In this document: piece by piece, positions 42,352 to 51,893 of the stretch
How positions within the stretch are numbered: position 1 is the stretch's first letter
Layout of the letters: every line of letters starts with the position of its first letter
Assembly (NCBI RefSeq): GCF_963664915.1
Contig: NZ_OY761810.1
Coordinates: 2,742,661 to 2,806,660, forward strand
Direction: 5' to 3'
Source of the DNA: an uncultured Caproiciproducens sp.
GTDB lineage: Bacteria; Bacillota; Clostridia; Oscillospirales; Acutalibacteraceae
DNA length: 64,000 nt
Made by a program: the position numbers and the translations under genes
The notes under the pieces: model-generated
The model's database searches: none
Seen by the model: only the letters and a program-made list of their open reading frames with translations
Told to the model about the DNA's origin: nothing

Positions 42352-44250
42352 ATGGGTTTGCTAAGCGCAAGCAATTTGAATAAAGCATTCGGCGCCGATG
42401 TAATTTTCAGCGGCGTCTCTTTTGAGATACAGGAAAATGACCGCGTGGGACTTGTGGGTATTAACGGCTCGGGAAAAACCACGCTGCTGAAGCTGCTGAC
42501 AGGTGAATTGCAGCCGGACGGAGGCGACATTTTCAAAGCCAATTCCACCGTTCTGGGCTATATGGAGCAGCATGTCTGCCGGGACTTGGAACGCAGCGCC
42601 TACAGCGAAGTGCTGACCGTTTTTTCGGAACTGCTGGAAATGGAAAAAGAGCTGGAAAACATCAGCCTGCAATTGCAGGCAAAACCAAAGAATATTGACC
42701 TGCTGATAGAAAAGCAGGCTATGATGAATGACCGTTTTGTCGCGCAGGGAGGGCTGACCTGCAAAAGCAGGGCGCGCTCGGCGCTGCTGGGCCTGGGCTT
42801 TGACGACGAGCAGATGGGGCTGCCGATTGCGGTCCTGAGCGGCGGGCAGAAGGGAAAGCTGCAGCTTGCAAAAATACTGCTGTGCGGTGCCAACCTGCTG
42901 CTGCTCGACGAGCCAACCAATCATCTTGACATTTCATCCGTAGAATGGCTTGAGGATTTCCTGCGTTCCTACAGCGGTTCTTTTCTTGTCATATCGCATG
43001 ACCGTTATTTTCTGGACAAGGTCACAAACCGCACGTTTGAAATGGAAAACCAAAGAATGACCTTATACAAGGGAAATTACAGCACTTATCTTGCTCAAAA
43101 AGACGAAAACAATCTTGCGGCGCAGCGTAAGTTTGACAACACACAGAAGGAAATTAAACGTATTGAAGGAATTGTCGCCCAGCAGCGCCAGTGGAACAAG
43201 GAAAAAAACATCAAGACTGCTGAAAACAAACTGAAAGTAATTGACCGGCTTGAAAAGACGCTGCAAAAGCCGGATGAAAAACCAGACAGTATCCATTTTG
43301 ATTTTGGAATCAGCCAGCGCGGTGGAAACGATGTTCTGGCAACAGAAGATCTCGCTTTGCGCTTTGACGACAAACTGCTGTTTCAGCATGTAAATCTTGA
43401 AATTCACCGGGGTGAACGTATTTTTTTGATCGGACCGAACGGCTGCGGGAAAACCTCTCTGTTAAAGACCTTTTTGGGCATCAACTCCCCCACCGCCGGA
43501 GAATTCCGCTTTGGCGCGGGAATTGACGTCGGCTATTACGATCAACTTCAGGCGGGTCTGCACCCGGAAAAAACCGTTATCGACGAAATCTGGGATTCCT
43601 ATCCGAAACTGACGCAGACCGAAATTCGAAATGCGCTTGCCGTTTTTTTATTCAAGGGAGATGAAGTATTCAAATCCGTCGGAGCGCTGAGCGGCGGAGA
43701 AAAGGCGCTGGTCCTTCTGCTTCAGCTGATGCTGTCAAGAGATAATTTTCTTTTGCTCGACGAACCGACCAACCATTTGGACATCGATTCCTGCGAAGCG
43801 CTTGAAGCGGCTTTGCAGAGCTATGAAGGTACCCTGCTGATTGTGTCGCATGACCGATATCTCATTAATAAAATTGCCGACAGAATCTACTATCTCGACA
43901 GGGACGGCGCACAGGAATACATAGGAAACTATGACAGCTACATTGAGAAAAGCCGTCTGAAGGCCATTGAAAGCGCCGGATCAGAAGCTGTTAAACCGAA
44001 TGAATACAAACTGCAAAAAGAGCGTGAAGCGTCCATCCGCAAGGAAAAGGCGGAGCTAAAACGCAGTGAAGCACAGATTGACAAAATTGAAGCGGAAATC
44101 AGCGAACTGAAAGCGGAACTTGCAAAACCGGAGGTTGCCAGCGACTACGAAGCGGCCATGGAAATTACCGGAAAAATAGACAGCCTAACCCAAAAAAACG
44201 AAGAACTATTCCGTGAGTGGAGCACGCTCGCGCAGAAATATCCGGAGTAA
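42352..44250 (+). CDS. ABC-F family ATPase
   Basis: A 632-residue soluble protein with two ABC domains and no membrane region. The first has Walker A GINGSGKT (about 36-43) and LSGGQKGKLQLAK with LLLDEPTNHLD. The second has GPNGCGKT near 364 and LSGGEKALVLLLQ with LLLDEPTNHLD near 473. A charged arm/linker lies between, and a coiled coil occupies the C-terminus (about 555-630), as in Uup/YfmR-type proteins. ABC-F proteins act on the ribosome, relieving stalled translation or, in some cases, giving antibiotic resistance. The subtype cannot be fixed here. Confidence 0.92.
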   Translation: MGLLSASNLNKAFGADVIFSGVSFEIQENDRVGLVGINGSGKTTLLKLLTGELQPDGGDIFKANSTVLGYMEQHVCRDLERSAYSEVLTVFSELLEMEKELENISLQLQAKPKNIDLLIEKQAMMNDRFVAQGGLTCKSRARSALLGLGFDDEQMGLPIAVLSGGQKGKLQLAKILLCGANLLLLDEPTNHLDISSVEWLEDFLRSYSGSFLVISHDRYFLDKVTNRTFEMENQRMTLYKGNYSTYLAQKDENNLAAQRKFDNTQKEIKRIEGIVAQQRQWNKEKNIKTAENKLKVIDRLEKTLQKPDEKPDSIHFDFGISQRGGNDVLATEDLALRFDDKLLFQHVNLEIHRGERIFLIGPNGCGKTSLLKTFLGINSPTAGEFRFGAGIDVGYYDQLQAGLHPEKTVIDEIWDSYPKLTQTEIRNALAVFLFKGDEVFKSVGALSGGEKALVLLLQLMLSRDNFLLLDEPTNHLDIDSCEALEAALQSYEGTLLIVSHDRYLINKIADRIYYLDRDGAQEYIGNYDSYIEKSRLKAIESAGSEAVKPNEYKLQKEREASIRKEKAELKRSEAQIDKIEAEISELKAELAKPEVASDYEAAMEITGKIDSLTQKNEELFREWSTLAQKYPE

Positions 44251-44255
44251 TAATA

Positions 44256-44288
44256 GAAAAAAAGCAGCCCGGAAAGACCGAACTGCTT
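44256..44288 (-). terminator. terminator of the HPr-like gene
   Basis: On the minus strand an AAGCAG/CTGCTT stem with inner CGG/CCG pairing is followed by TTTTTC. Confidence 0.7.
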
Positions 44289-44297
44289 AAAATCTAT

Positions 44298-44537
44298 TTA
44301 GTTTTGTGTCTGCGGTCTAAACTGTTCAAGCTGAGAGATAAATTCTCTTCCCTCGTCGCCCTGAACTTCGATTGTAACCGGTTTGGACAGGTCCAAACTG
44401 AATACTCCCATAATTGATTTCGCGTCGATTTTGTATTTATCTGTAGCTAAATTTATCGGAAAGGTATAGCTGTTGGTCAGAGTGACAAACTTTTTGACAG
44501 CCTCAATGCTGGAAAGCAGAATAGAAGTCGTATACAT
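44298..44537 (-). CDS. HPr-like protein lacking the phosphorylatable His (Crh-like)
   Basis: A 79-residue protein with the HPr fold pattern. The Ser-phosphorylation region AKSIMGVFSLDL (Ser41, aligned to HPr Ser46) is well kept. The N-terminal active loop, normally GIHARPA, reads SIEAVKK: Glu12 stands where His15 should be, and Arg17/Pro18 are lost. It therefore should not carry PEP-derived phosphate. It resembles Crh of Bacillus, which keeps Ser46 but has Gln at 15. HprK, the likely kinase, is encoded 30 kb away. Confidence 0.8.
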   Translation of the reverse strand: MYTTSILLSSIEAVKKFVTLTNSYTFPINLATDKYKIDAKSIMGVFSLDLSKPVTIEVQGDEGREFISQLEQFRPQTQN

Positions 44538-44570
44538 AAGATACCTCCATAATTACAAAATTCATATCAC

Positions 44571-44599
44571 ATAATATAGCACCACGCGAAATTGGTCAA
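44571..44599 (-). promoter_or_regulatory. promoter of the HPr-like gene
   Basis: On the minus strand: TTGACC, 17 nt, TATTAT, about 30 nt before the start codon. Confidence 0.7.
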
Positions 44600-44667
44600 T
44601 ATCAAATATAACCATACATTATGTCAATTAGTAATTTTAAATATCTAATTTTGTAAAAGGTGAAAAA

Positions 44668-45951
44668 ATGAAAGTTTCTGTAATCACCCTTGGATGCAAG
44701 GTAAACCAATATGAATCGCAGGCAATGCTGACCCAGCTTGTCTCTGCGGGATTTTCTGCCTGTGATGCATCTGAAGAAAGCGACGTAGTGTTAATTAATT
44801 CCTGCACCGTCACCGCGATGAGCGACCACAAGGTACGCCAGACGCTCCACCGCGCAAGGCGGAAGAATCCGAGCGCGGTCATCGTGCTGACCGGCTGCAT
44901 GCCGCAGGCTTTTCCGAAAACCGCGGCCGAACTGCACGACGCCGATATTGTTCTTGGCAATTCAAACCGTGCATCGCTTCTTCCCGACATTATGAAGCAT
45001 CTTTCTTCGCGCCAGCGCATTGTGGACATTGTTCCCCATGAAAAAGCGCCGGGGTTCGAAGCAATGAATGTAAACAGTTTTTTTGAGCGCACCCGCGCTT
45101 TTATTAAAATTGAAGACGGCTGCAACCGCTTTTGCTCCTATTGCATTATCCCTTACGCACGCGGAAGAGTTCGTTCCAAACCAATTGAAGAATTAAAAAA
45201 AGAGATTGCTGAAATAGCCGCAAACGGTTATAAAGAAATTGTTTTAACCGGAATCAACCTGTCCGCTTACGGGCAGGATATCGGCCTGCATCTTTGCGAC
45301 GCGGTGGAGGCTGCCTGCGAGCCGGATTCCGTCGCACGCGTGCGTTTGGGTTCTCTGGAGCCCGAGCAGCTCAGCGAAGCCGTCATAGCGCGTCTGAGCC
45401 GTCAAAAAAAGCTTTGCGCCCAGTTTCACCTGTCGCTGCAAAGCGGGTCTGACGCGACACTGGGGCGCATGAACAGGCATTACAACACCGAAGAATACCG
45501 GCGCATCGTAAAAAATCTGCGCGCCGCGTTTTTGAATGCGGCAATCACGACGGATATCATGGTCGGCTTCCCCGGAGAGACCGACGAAGAATTTCAGGAA
45601 TCACTGGCTTTTGCAAAAGAAATTTCTTTTGCAAAAGTACATGTTTTCGCTTATTCCCGCCGCCCCGGCACCAAGGCAAACGACGCGCCCGACCAGGTGG
45701 CACAGGCAGTCAAGGAACAGCGAAGCCATTTGATGATTGAAGCGACACAGCAGACCAAGGAAGATTTTTTTAAAAAGCAAATCGGATTATCCGAACCGGT
45801 GCTGTTTGAGCGCGAATATATAAAAGGCGTTTACGAAGGTTATACAGAAAACTACACGCCTGTACGGATGCACCGCGGCCGGAATCTGAGCGGAGAAATT
45901 GTTTCAGCGCGCATCACCGAGGCTCTGAGTGACTGCTGCCTTGCCGAATAA
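44668..45951 (+). CDS. mtaB: tRNA t6A37 methylthiotransferase MtaB
   Basis: A 427-residue radical SAM methylthiotransferase that converts t6A37 to ms2t6A37 in ANN-decoding tRNAs. It has an N-terminal MTTase domain with cluster Cys10, Cys46 and Cys77. The radical SAM motif C152-x3-C156-x2-C159 (CNRFCSYC) follows, and a C-terminal TRAM-like region closes it. The start GLGCKVNQYES is the MtaB signature. It follows AAAAGGTG. Confidence 0.95.
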   Translation: MKVSVITLGCKVNQYESQAMLTQLVSAGFSACDASEESDVVLINSCTVTAMSDHKVRQTLHRARRKNPSAVIVLTGCMPQAFPKTAAELHDADIVLGNSNRASLLPDIMKHLSSRQRIVDIVPHEKAPGFEAMNVNSFFERTRAFIKIEDGCNRFCSYCIIPYARGRVRSKPIEELKKEIAEIAANGYKEIVLTGINLSAYGQDIGLHLCDAVEAACEPDSVARVRLGSLEPEQLSEAVIARLSRQKKLCAQFHLSLQSGSDATLGRMNRHYNTEEYRRIVKNLRAAFLNAAITTDIMVGFPGETDEEFQESLAFAKEISFAKVHVFAYSRRPGTKANDAPDQVAQAVKEQRSHLMIEATQQTKEDFFKKQIGLSEPVLFEREYIKGVYEGYTENYTPVRMHRGRNLSGEIVSARITEALSDCCLAE

Positions 45952-45958
45952 TGTGAAT

Positions 45959-45998
45959 AACCGGAACGCCGTGCATTGTTGCACGGCGTTCCGGTTAT
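45959..45998. terminator. bidirectional terminator between mtaB and the GHL10 gene
   Basis: A perfect 17-bp stem (45959-45975 with 45980-45996) and 4-nt loop. Weak T-runs on both sides. Confidence 0.75.
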
Positions 45999-46010
45999 TC
46001 GATTTGCAAT

Positions 46011-47297
46011 TTAATTCAGCACTTTCATTACATTTTGAACTTCTTCTTTTGTCTGATCGCTGTTGAGATAATCCCATGAGTAAAACATAAAACCGTCACA
46101 GGAGCTTTTCCGGCCGACCTCGACCTGCTGCGCCAGTATATTGTTTGATTTTTTCCATGTGCCGCTGTCCGCGTCGGAGCCGCTTTTATAAACGGCAAGC
46201 CCAAGATACAGCTTCACATTTGTGTTGATAACAAGCTTGCGCCAGCTTTGGGCGGCAGTGTCAAACGGCAGAACCGGGTTTTCAAAGTTGACGTACAATT
46301 GTGGACATATGTAATCGACATATCCCTGCGCGCTGCACCAGGAACTGACGTCCGCGCCCATATTCAGGTCATTCTGCACATTGCCCTGCGGAGCAATGCC
46401 AAATGGCAGATTCGGCTTAACCGACTTGATTTCGCTGTAAACAAGCGAAACCAGTGCGTTGACATTGCCGCGCCGCCATTCCAGCAGGCTGAGCGGCGTG
46501 CCGCTTTTGGAAGCTGACGCGCAGTAGGCATTGTAAGCACTTTTATCAAATGAGCCGTCCTGCGTCGGATAAAAATAATCGTCGAACTGGATTCCGTCGA
46601 CGTCGTAATTCTGCGCGATTTCTTTTGCGCCGTCCGCAATTAATTTTCGCACCTGCTGATAAGCGGGATTGTAGTACTTCCCATCTCCGCTGTCCACAAC
46701 CCAGCTGGCTTTCGCAGTGTCGCTTTTCCAAGTATTATAAAGATTGCCCTGCGCCAAAATGGAAGGTGTCCCCGACACTTGAATGCGCAGCGGATTAATC
46801 CACGCGTGGAGCTTCATACCCGCCTTATGCGTTGCAGCAACCATGTAAGTGAGCGGGTCATAACCGGGATTGACGCCCTGCGTGCCGCCGATAACATGGC
46901 TCCATGGATAATAAGACGACTTGTAAAGCGCATCCCCGAAAGGCCGGACATGAACAATCAAGGTATTCATCCCGCAATTTTTTGCGCCTGAAACGATGGC
47001 ATCAAACCTTTTCTGGAAAGCTTTTTCACTTTTATCTTCTTCCTTACTCATATTAAGGCTCAAATACGGAACCCACACCGCGCGCATCTCGTCAGAAGAC
47101 GGCGCCGCGGCGGCAGTGGTTGCCGACGGCGATGAAACACCGGCCGATAAGGATGTGGAGCCTTGCCGTGAAACTGAGTCAGGTTTTGAACTGATCCGGT
47201 CATGTCCGATATTGATCACCATTGAAACGGCGATGACCGCGACAAGCAGACAGGCGCAGATGAAGATGCTGTGCCGGTTAAAAAGCTTGATAACCAT
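46011..47297 (-). CDS. GHL10 (DUF187/YddW-like) family glycoside hydrolase
   Basis: A 428-residue protein with an N-terminal membrane anchor (about residues 11-30) and a Ser/Ala-rich linker. The GHL10 barrel opens MRAVWVPYLSLNMSKE near 71-86 and shows GMNTLIVHVRPFGDALY, HAWINPLRI near 170-178, DGIQFDDYFYP near 238-248 and FYSWDYLN near the end. YddW-type enzymes act on peptidoglycan-type glycans. ATG at 47297 follows GGAAGGAATT. It may be anchored at the outer face of the membrane. Confidence 0.85.
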   Translation of the reverse strand: MVIKLFNRHSIFICACLLVAVIAVSMVINIGHDRISSKPDSVSRQGSTSLSAGVSSPSATTAAAAPSSDEMRAVWVPYLSLNMSKEEDKSEKAFQKRFDAIVSGAKNCGMNTLIVHVRPFGDALYKSSYYPWSHVIGGTQGVNPGYDPLTYMVAATHKAGMKLHAWINPLRIQVSGTPSILAQGNLYNTWKSDTAKASWVVDSGDGKYYNPAYQQVRKLIADGAKEIAQNYDVDGIQFDDYFYPTQDGSFDKSAYNAYCASASKSGTPLSLLEWRRGNVNALVSLVYSEIKSVKPNLPFGIAPQGNVQNDLNMGADVSSWCSAQGYVDYICPQLYVNFENPVLPFDTAAQSWRKLVINTNVKLYLGLAVYKSGSDADSGTWKKSNNILAQQVEVGRKSSCDGFMFYSWDYLNSDQTKEEVQNVMKVLN

Positions 47298-47378
47298 AGA
47301 ATTCCTTCCTTTCCGAATTGTAACTTTCCACTCAGAATCTTTACAGGTTCCTTCCGGTTTTAACAGATATAAGTTTAT

Positions 47379-47407
47379 TTGACAGAATTGTTTGAATAGT
47401 GTAGGAT
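47379..47407 (+). promoter_or_regulatory. promoter of the zinc-ribbon/DUF1294 genes
   Basis: TTGACA, 17 nt, TAGGAT. It lies upstream of the genes at 47440 and 47823. Confidence 0.65.
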
Positions 47408-47439
47408 ACAATTTAATGAATCAGTTGGGGGGCGGTATG

Positions 47440-47808
47440 ATGTTCTTCATTATTGGAATAACCAATGGGACACATGATCTTGGCATGCGAAGATGCAGGT
47501 ATTTCTCCTGCTGTTCCGGCAGCGGAGCGATGGCGGCGCTTACCTGTACTTTTCAGCAATTCACACTTTTCTTTATTCCATTGTTTCGTTTTGGAAAAAG
47601 ATACTTTCTTTCCTGCCCAAACTGCGGTACGGTGTATGAAATTGCAAAAGAGGAAGGCAGGCGCGTTGAAATGGATCCTGCTGCTGAAATCAATCCGGAT
47701 AAAATGTATATGATACAGGGAACCTACAGAAAAACCTGTCCGAACTGCAAACTTCCGGTTGACCCAAACTGCCGTTACTGCCCAAACTGCGGCGCCAGCC
47801 TGATGTAA
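47440..47808 (+). CDS. zinc-ribbon domain protein, 122 residues
   Basis: It has two CxxC sites: SCPNCGTVYEIA, and a C-terminal double ribbon CPNCKLPVDPNCRYCPNCG. The N-terminus is weakly hydrophobic with a run of Cys and Phe, and LTCTFQQFTLFFIPLFRFG may sit at the membrane. Such zinc-ribbon proteins are common beside small membrane proteins in Clostridia; the role is unknown. The start is set at 47440 by a GGGGGG site; ATG at 47437 is almost as good. Confidence 0.7.
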   Translation: MFFIIGITNGTHDLGMRRCRYFSCCSGSGAMAALTCTFQQFTLFFIPLFRFGKRYFLSCPNCGTVYEIAKEEGRRVEMDPAAEINPDKMYMIQGTYRKTCPNCKLPVDPNCRYCPNCGASLM

Positions 47809-47822
47809 GGAAGGGATAAGAC

Positions 47823-48095
47823 ATGCCTAATTATATATATTGGATTGGTTACCTAATTATTATTAATTTTATCGCGGTCGTCGTTACCGCGATGGACAAA
47901 CACAATGCCCGAAAGCACCGCTGGCGCGTTCCTGAAACTACTCTGCTCCTGATTGCGGCGCTCGGCGGTTCCCTCGCCATGCTGCTGACTATGTACGCGA
48001 TTCACCACAAAACACTGCATAAGAAATTCATGCTTGGAATTCCAATTATCATCACCATGCAGATTCTCACTATTTATTACATATTCTACAGATGA
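47823..48095 (+). CDS. DUF1294 family membrane protein
   Basis: A 90-residue protein with three hydrophobic helices (about residues 6-24, 40-60, 69-88). Between the first two is the family pattern DKHNARKHRWRVPE (25-38), where DUF1294 proteins carry a conserved basic/Arg-Trp-Arg segment. ATG at 47823 follows AAGGGATAAG. It is 14 nt after the zinc-ribbon gene, so probably cotranscribed. Function unknown. Confidence 0.85.
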   Translation: MPNYIYWIGYLIIINFIAVVVTAMDKHNARKHRWRVPETTLLLIAALGGSLAMLLTMYAIHHKTLHKKFMLGIPIIITMQILTIYYIFYR

Positions 48096-48120
48096 ATAAT
48101 AAACAGAAGAAGGCGTTTAC

Positions 48121-48237
48121 ATGGACGTTTGTGCTGCATTTAAACTGATTGTGATATTTTTGACATTAGGCATTTTATTCTCTCGGTTATTTAAGATGGA
48201 TCGGATCAAAAATCTTATGTATTTCACAGATACGTAA
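48121..48237 (+). CDS. small hydrophobic peptide, 38 residues
   Basis: ATG at 48121 has AGAAGG 7 nt upstream. The product is one transmembrane helix (AFKLIVIFLTLGILFSRLF) with a short tail. It lies 25 nt after the DUF1294 gene. Too short to assign; it could be a real small membrane protein or chance. Confidence 0.4.
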   Translation: MDVCAAFKLIVIFLTLGILFSRLFKMDRIKNLMYFTDT

Positions 48238-48332
48238 ATATGATGATTAATATTAGAAGTAACCATCGTACAATGTGAAATTTCTGATTGTTCAGATATG
48301 ACGACTCTGTATTGATGTTAGTAAAATGAAAA

Positions 48333-48480
48333 GGGGCTGTTGCAAAATAGCTCTGAATAATAAAAATGCACAAAAAGTTAGCCTGAAAAAACGTTTTACA
48401 ACGCTTTTTCAGGCTTTTTCTTGGCTATTTAAGAATATATTTGTGCAAGTTGCTATCGCAAATTCGTTTTGCAACACCCT
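48333..48480 (+). mobile_element. MITE-like element, copy 2 (about 148 bp)
   Basis: Second copy of the element at 21971-22119, in the same orientation, about 95% identical by eye. The left TIR is intact; the right end is slightly decayed (GCAACACCCTC). It lies downstream of the 38-residue ORF and 27 nt after the leuS stop, so its hairpin may stop transcripts here. Confidence 0.8.
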
Positions 48481-48507
48481 CTTTTAAGTCCATTTAAAAT
48501 TTTAATT

Positions 48508-50916
48508 TTATTTTGCTACGATATTGACCAGTTTGCCCGGTACATAAATTTCTTTGACAATGGTTTTACCGCTGAGTTCGGCGGCAACCTTTTCGTCAGC
48601 TTTGGCAACAGCAATCGCCGCGTCCTTTGCAATATCCACCGCAACCTTCAGATGCGCGCGCACTTTGCCGTTCAGCTGAACAACGATCTCGACAGTGTCC
48701 TCTGTGCACTTTGCTTCGTCATACGCAGGCCATTCCTGCTGGCAGGCCATTCCGTTTCCGAAGTTCATTACTTCCCACATTTCTTCCGTTACATGCGGTG
48801 CAAACGGGTTGAGCAGGATAGTGAACGCCTTAAATTCATCCTTTGTAATAGAACCCACATCGGAAATATCGTTCATCAGCGCCATAAGTGTCGCAATTGC
48901 GGTATTGAATTTAAGCGCTTCAATATCTTCCCCGACTTTTTTTATGGATTTGTTAAACGAAATTTCAAGACTCTTTCTAATTCCTGTCTCATTGCTGAGC
49001 GTGTTCTGTAAATTCCAGTAACGCTCAATAAAGCGGCGGCAACCCTTAATTCCGGTGGAGCTCCACGGCGCGGCCTTTTCAAAGTCACCGATGAACATCT
49101 CGTAAAGGCGCATGGTGTCTGCACCGTAATCGGCTACAATTGCGTCCGGATTCACGACATTGCCGCGGGACTTGCTCATCTTCTCCCCGTTTTCACCCAA
49201 AATCATGCCGTGGCTTGTGCGCTTTGCGTACGGCTCTGGCGTGGGCACCACGTTGATATCGTAAAGGAATTTATGCCAGAAGCGGCTGTAAAGCAGATGG
49301 AGCGTTGTGTGCTCCATGCCGCCGTTGTACCAGTCAACCGGCATCCAGTATTTCATGGCTTCTTCGCTGGCAAGCGCTTCGCTGTTGTGCGGGTCGATGT
49401 AGCGCAGAAAATACCATGAGGAACCGGCCCATTGCGGCATGGTGTCGGTTTCACGTTTTGCTTTGCCGCCGCAGTGCGGGCAGGCAGTGGTGACCCACTC
49501 CGTCATGTGCGCAAGGGGGGATTCACCGTTATCGGTCGGCTCGTAGGATTTGACATTCGGCAGCCGCAGCGGAAGCTCGCTTTCGGGCAGCGGAACATAA
49601 CCGCACTTCTCGCAGTATACAATCGGAATTGGTTCGCCCCAGTAACGCTGACGGGAAAACACCCAGTCACGCAGTTTGAAGTTCACTTTGGAGTGCCCAA
49701 GTCCTTTTTCAATTAAGTAATCCGTAATGGTTTTCTTTGCCTCTTCCACAGTCAGCCCGTCGAGGATTCCGGAGTTCACCATCATGCCGGTCGCACAGTC
49801 GGTGAAGGCTTCTTTCTGCACGTCTCCGCCCTTTACTACTTCAATAATGGGCAGGTCGAATTTTTTAGCAAATTCCCAGTCGCGGGTGTCGTGTGCCGGC
49901 ACAGCCATAATTGCGCCCGTGCCGTAGGAAACAAGAACATAATCAGATATAAAAATCGGAATTTCTTTTCCGTTGACCGGATTGATCGCCGCCACTCCGT
50001 CAAGGCGGACGCCGGTTTTGTCTTTGGCCACCTCAGTGCGTTCAAAGTCGGATTTTTTGGCGGCCTCACTTTGGTAAGCGCGAACCTCATCAAGATTATT
50101 CAGCTTGTCCGCCCATTTTTCGATCATGGGATGCTCCGGAGAAACGACCATGTACGTAGCGCCGTAAAGCGTGTCCGGCCTTGTGGTATAAACCGTGAGC
50201 GTATCCCCCGTTGTCGCTGTGAAATCCACTTCGGCACCGGTTGAACGGCCAATCCAGTTCTTTTGCTGCGATTTGACGCGGTCCGGATAGTCGACAAGGT
50301 CAAGATCGTCGATCAGGCGCTGGGCATATTCGGTGATTTTGAGCATCCACTGGGACTTCACCTTTCGTACCACTTCACTGCCGCAGCGTTCACAGACACC
50401 GTTGACCACTTCTTCGTTGGCCAAAACGCATTTGCAGGAGGTGCACCAGTTGACAGCCATTTCCTTTTTATAGGCAAGACCGTGCTTAAACAATTGAAGA
50501 AAAATCCACTGTGTCCATTTGTAATACTCCGGATCGGTGGTATTAATTTCACGCGACCAATCAAAGGAAATGCCGAGAGACTGAAGCTGCTGTTTAAAGC
50601 GCGCAATGTTTTTCTTGGTTACCTCCGCCGGATGAACATGATTTTTGATTGCAAAGTTTTCAGTGGGCAGACCGAACGCGTCCCAGCCGATTGGATAAAG
50701 GACGTTGTAGCCCTGCAGACGGCGTTTGCGCGCAATAATATCGATAGCCGTGTAGGAGCGCGGATGACCGACGTGGAGCCCCTGTCCGGATGGATAAGGG
50801 AACTCGATTAAAGCGTAATATTTCGGTTTGGCGCAGGTGTTGGAGGCATGAAAAACACCGGATTTCTCCCACTTGTCCTGCCATTTTTTCTCAATTGGTC
50901 TGTGATCGTATTTCAT
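48508..50916 (-). CDS. leuS: leucyl-tRNA synthetase
   Basis: An 802-residue class Ia synthetase. The HIGH-like motif is HVGH in [16 protein letters not shown] (about residues 41-56), and KMSKS occurs in [10 protein letters not shown] near 575. The CP1 editing domain includes [13 protein letters not shown] near 248-260. It charges tRNA-Leu. It is the last gene of the topA operon, 28 nt after rsfS. No T-box leader is present here, unlike many Firmicutes leuS genes. Confidence 0.97.
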   Translation of the reverse strand: MKYDHRPIEKKWQDKWEKSGVFHASNTCAKPKYYALIEFPYPSGQGLHVGHPRSYTAIDIIARKRRLQGYNVLYPIGWDAFGLPTENFAIKNHVHPAEVTKKNIARFKQQLQSLGISFDWSREINTTDPEYYKWTQWIFLQLFKHGLAYKKEMAVNWCTSCKCVLANEEVVNGVCERCGSEVVRKVKSQWMLKITEYAQRLIDDLDLVDYPDRVKSQQKNWIGRSTGAEVDFTATTGDTLTVYTTRPDTLYGATYMVVSPEHPMIEKWADKLNNLDEVRAYQSEAAKKSDFERTEVAKDKTGVRLDGVAAINPVNGKEIPIFISDYVLVSYGTGAIMAVPAHDTRDWEFAKKFDLPIIEVVKGGDVQKEAFTDCATGMMVNSGILDGLTVEEAKKTITDYLIEKGLGHSKVNFKLRDWVFSRQRYWGEPIPIVYCEKCGYVPLPESELPLRLPNVKSYEPTDNGESPLAHMTEWVTTACPHCGGKAKRETDTMPQWAGSSWYFLRYIDPHNSEALASEEAMKYWMPVDWYNGGMEHTTLHLLYSRFWHKFLYDINVVPTPEPYAKRTSHGMILGENGEKMSKSRGNVVNPDAIVADYGADTMRLYEMFIGDFEKAAPWSSTGIKGCRRFIERYWNLQNTLSNETGIRKSLEISFNKSIKKVGEDIEALKFNTAIATLMALMNDISDVGSITKDEFKAFTILLNPFAPHVTEEMWEVMNFGNGMACQQEWPAYDEAKCTEDTVEIVVQLNGKVRAHLKVAVDIAKDAAIAVAKADEKVAAELSGKTIVKEIYVPGKLVNIVAK

Positions 50917-50944
50917 CTTAGCTTCGCTCCTATATTATCTTTTC

Positions 50945-51301
50945 TTATTCTTTCACAATTTTGGAAATATCGACAGTTTCACCGTCCTGCCACAGACGGT
51001 CAAGATTGTAAAATTCACGCGCTTCTGTGGTAAAAACATGAACCATTACATTGCCATAATCCAAAAGAATCCATGTGTTGGAACGGTAACCGTCAATGTG
51101 CTCCGGGCTGATTCCAAACTGCTTCAGCTTAAATTCCACCTCGTCCGCAAGTGATTTAACGTGTGTGCTGCTTGTTCCGGTCGTAAGAACAAAATAGTCA
51201 GCAATTACGGAAATATCTTGAATGCCGATGACCTTCAAGTTCAGGGCTTTCTTTTCATCTAAAATTTTAACGATTTCTTTTGAGAGTTCGAGTGATGTCA
51301 T
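50945..51301 (-). CDS. rsfS: ribosomal silencing factor RsfS
   Basis: A 118-residue protein of the Iojap/RsfS family. It binds L14 on the large subunit and blocks subunit joining when nutrients are low. DYFVLTTGTSSTHVKSLADE near residues 33-52 and HVFTTEAREFYNLDRLW near 93-109 are typical. ATG at 51301 has AAAGG 9 nt upstream. The nadD-yqeK-rsfS order is standard. Confidence 0.95.
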   Translation of the reverse strand: MTSLELSKEIVKILDEKKALNLKVIGIQDISVIADYFVLTTGTSSTHVKSLADEVEFKLKQFGISPEHIDGYRSNTWILLDYGNVMVHVFTTEAREFYNLDRLWQDGETVDISKIVKE

Positions 51302-51320
51302 ACTCAACAACCTTTCATTT

Positions 51321-51893
51321 TTAACTGTATTTATTTTTCAGAACCGCCTGATTGTAAGCGGCAATCGTATCCGGATGTATCGGCAGGTAATTCTGGGCCA
51401 AATCCTTAATGGTAAATGTCATTCCTTCAATCATGGCATGCTCAAGGCTGACATCGGCGGCCTGGCGTAAAACCTCAACACCGTCGTAGTCACGGTCTTT
51501 GGAAATAAAATCCGCGATAAGAATAATCTTCTCAAGCTGAGTCATATTGGCCCGCCCGGTCGTATGATAACGCACTGCGTTCAGAATATCCGCATCGAGA
51601 ATTTTCAGCTCTTTTTCGATATAAGCCGCTCCGAGCATAGCGTGCCAGAGTTTTTGCGCATTGCGCTCCACATCGGTCAGGATGATATCAAAGCGCATCA
51701 TCATTTTCAATTGTTCATCCGGTGGAATATCTTTCATAATATCATGAAGAATTCCGGCAACTGCCGCCTTTTCTTCATCTGCTTCGTATTTTTTCGCGAG
51801 ACGCACCGCTTCATCGCAAACACAAATGGAATGATAATACCGTTTTTGGCTGAGAAATGGTTTAATAATCGCCTGATAATCGATTTTGTTCAT
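51321..51893 (-). CDS. yqeK: HD-domain protein YqeK, Ap4A symmetrical hydrolase family
   Basis: A 190-residue HD-domain protein. HSICVCDEA near 21-29, the HD pair in AGILHDIMKD near 46-55, HAMLGA near 83-88 and DFISKDRDY near 126-135 supply the metal-binding residues. In Firmicutes YqeK splits diadenosine tetraphosphate to two ADP. Its start overlaps the end of nadD by 32 nt. Confidence 0.93.
   Translation of the reverse strand: MNKIDYQAIIKPFLSQKRYYHSICVCDEAVRLAKKYEADEEKAAVAGILHDIMKDIPPDEQLKMMMRFDIILTDVERNAQKLWHAMLGAAYIEKELKILDADILNAVRYHTTGRANMTQLEKIILIADFISKDRDYDGVEVLRQAADVSLEHAMIEGMTFTIKDLAQNYLPIHPDTIAAYNQAVLKNKYS

Noticed and set aside
48238..48332. A further gene between the 38-residue ORF and the MITE
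   Set aside because: No frame with a start and a ribosome site was seen; the stretch appears noncoding.
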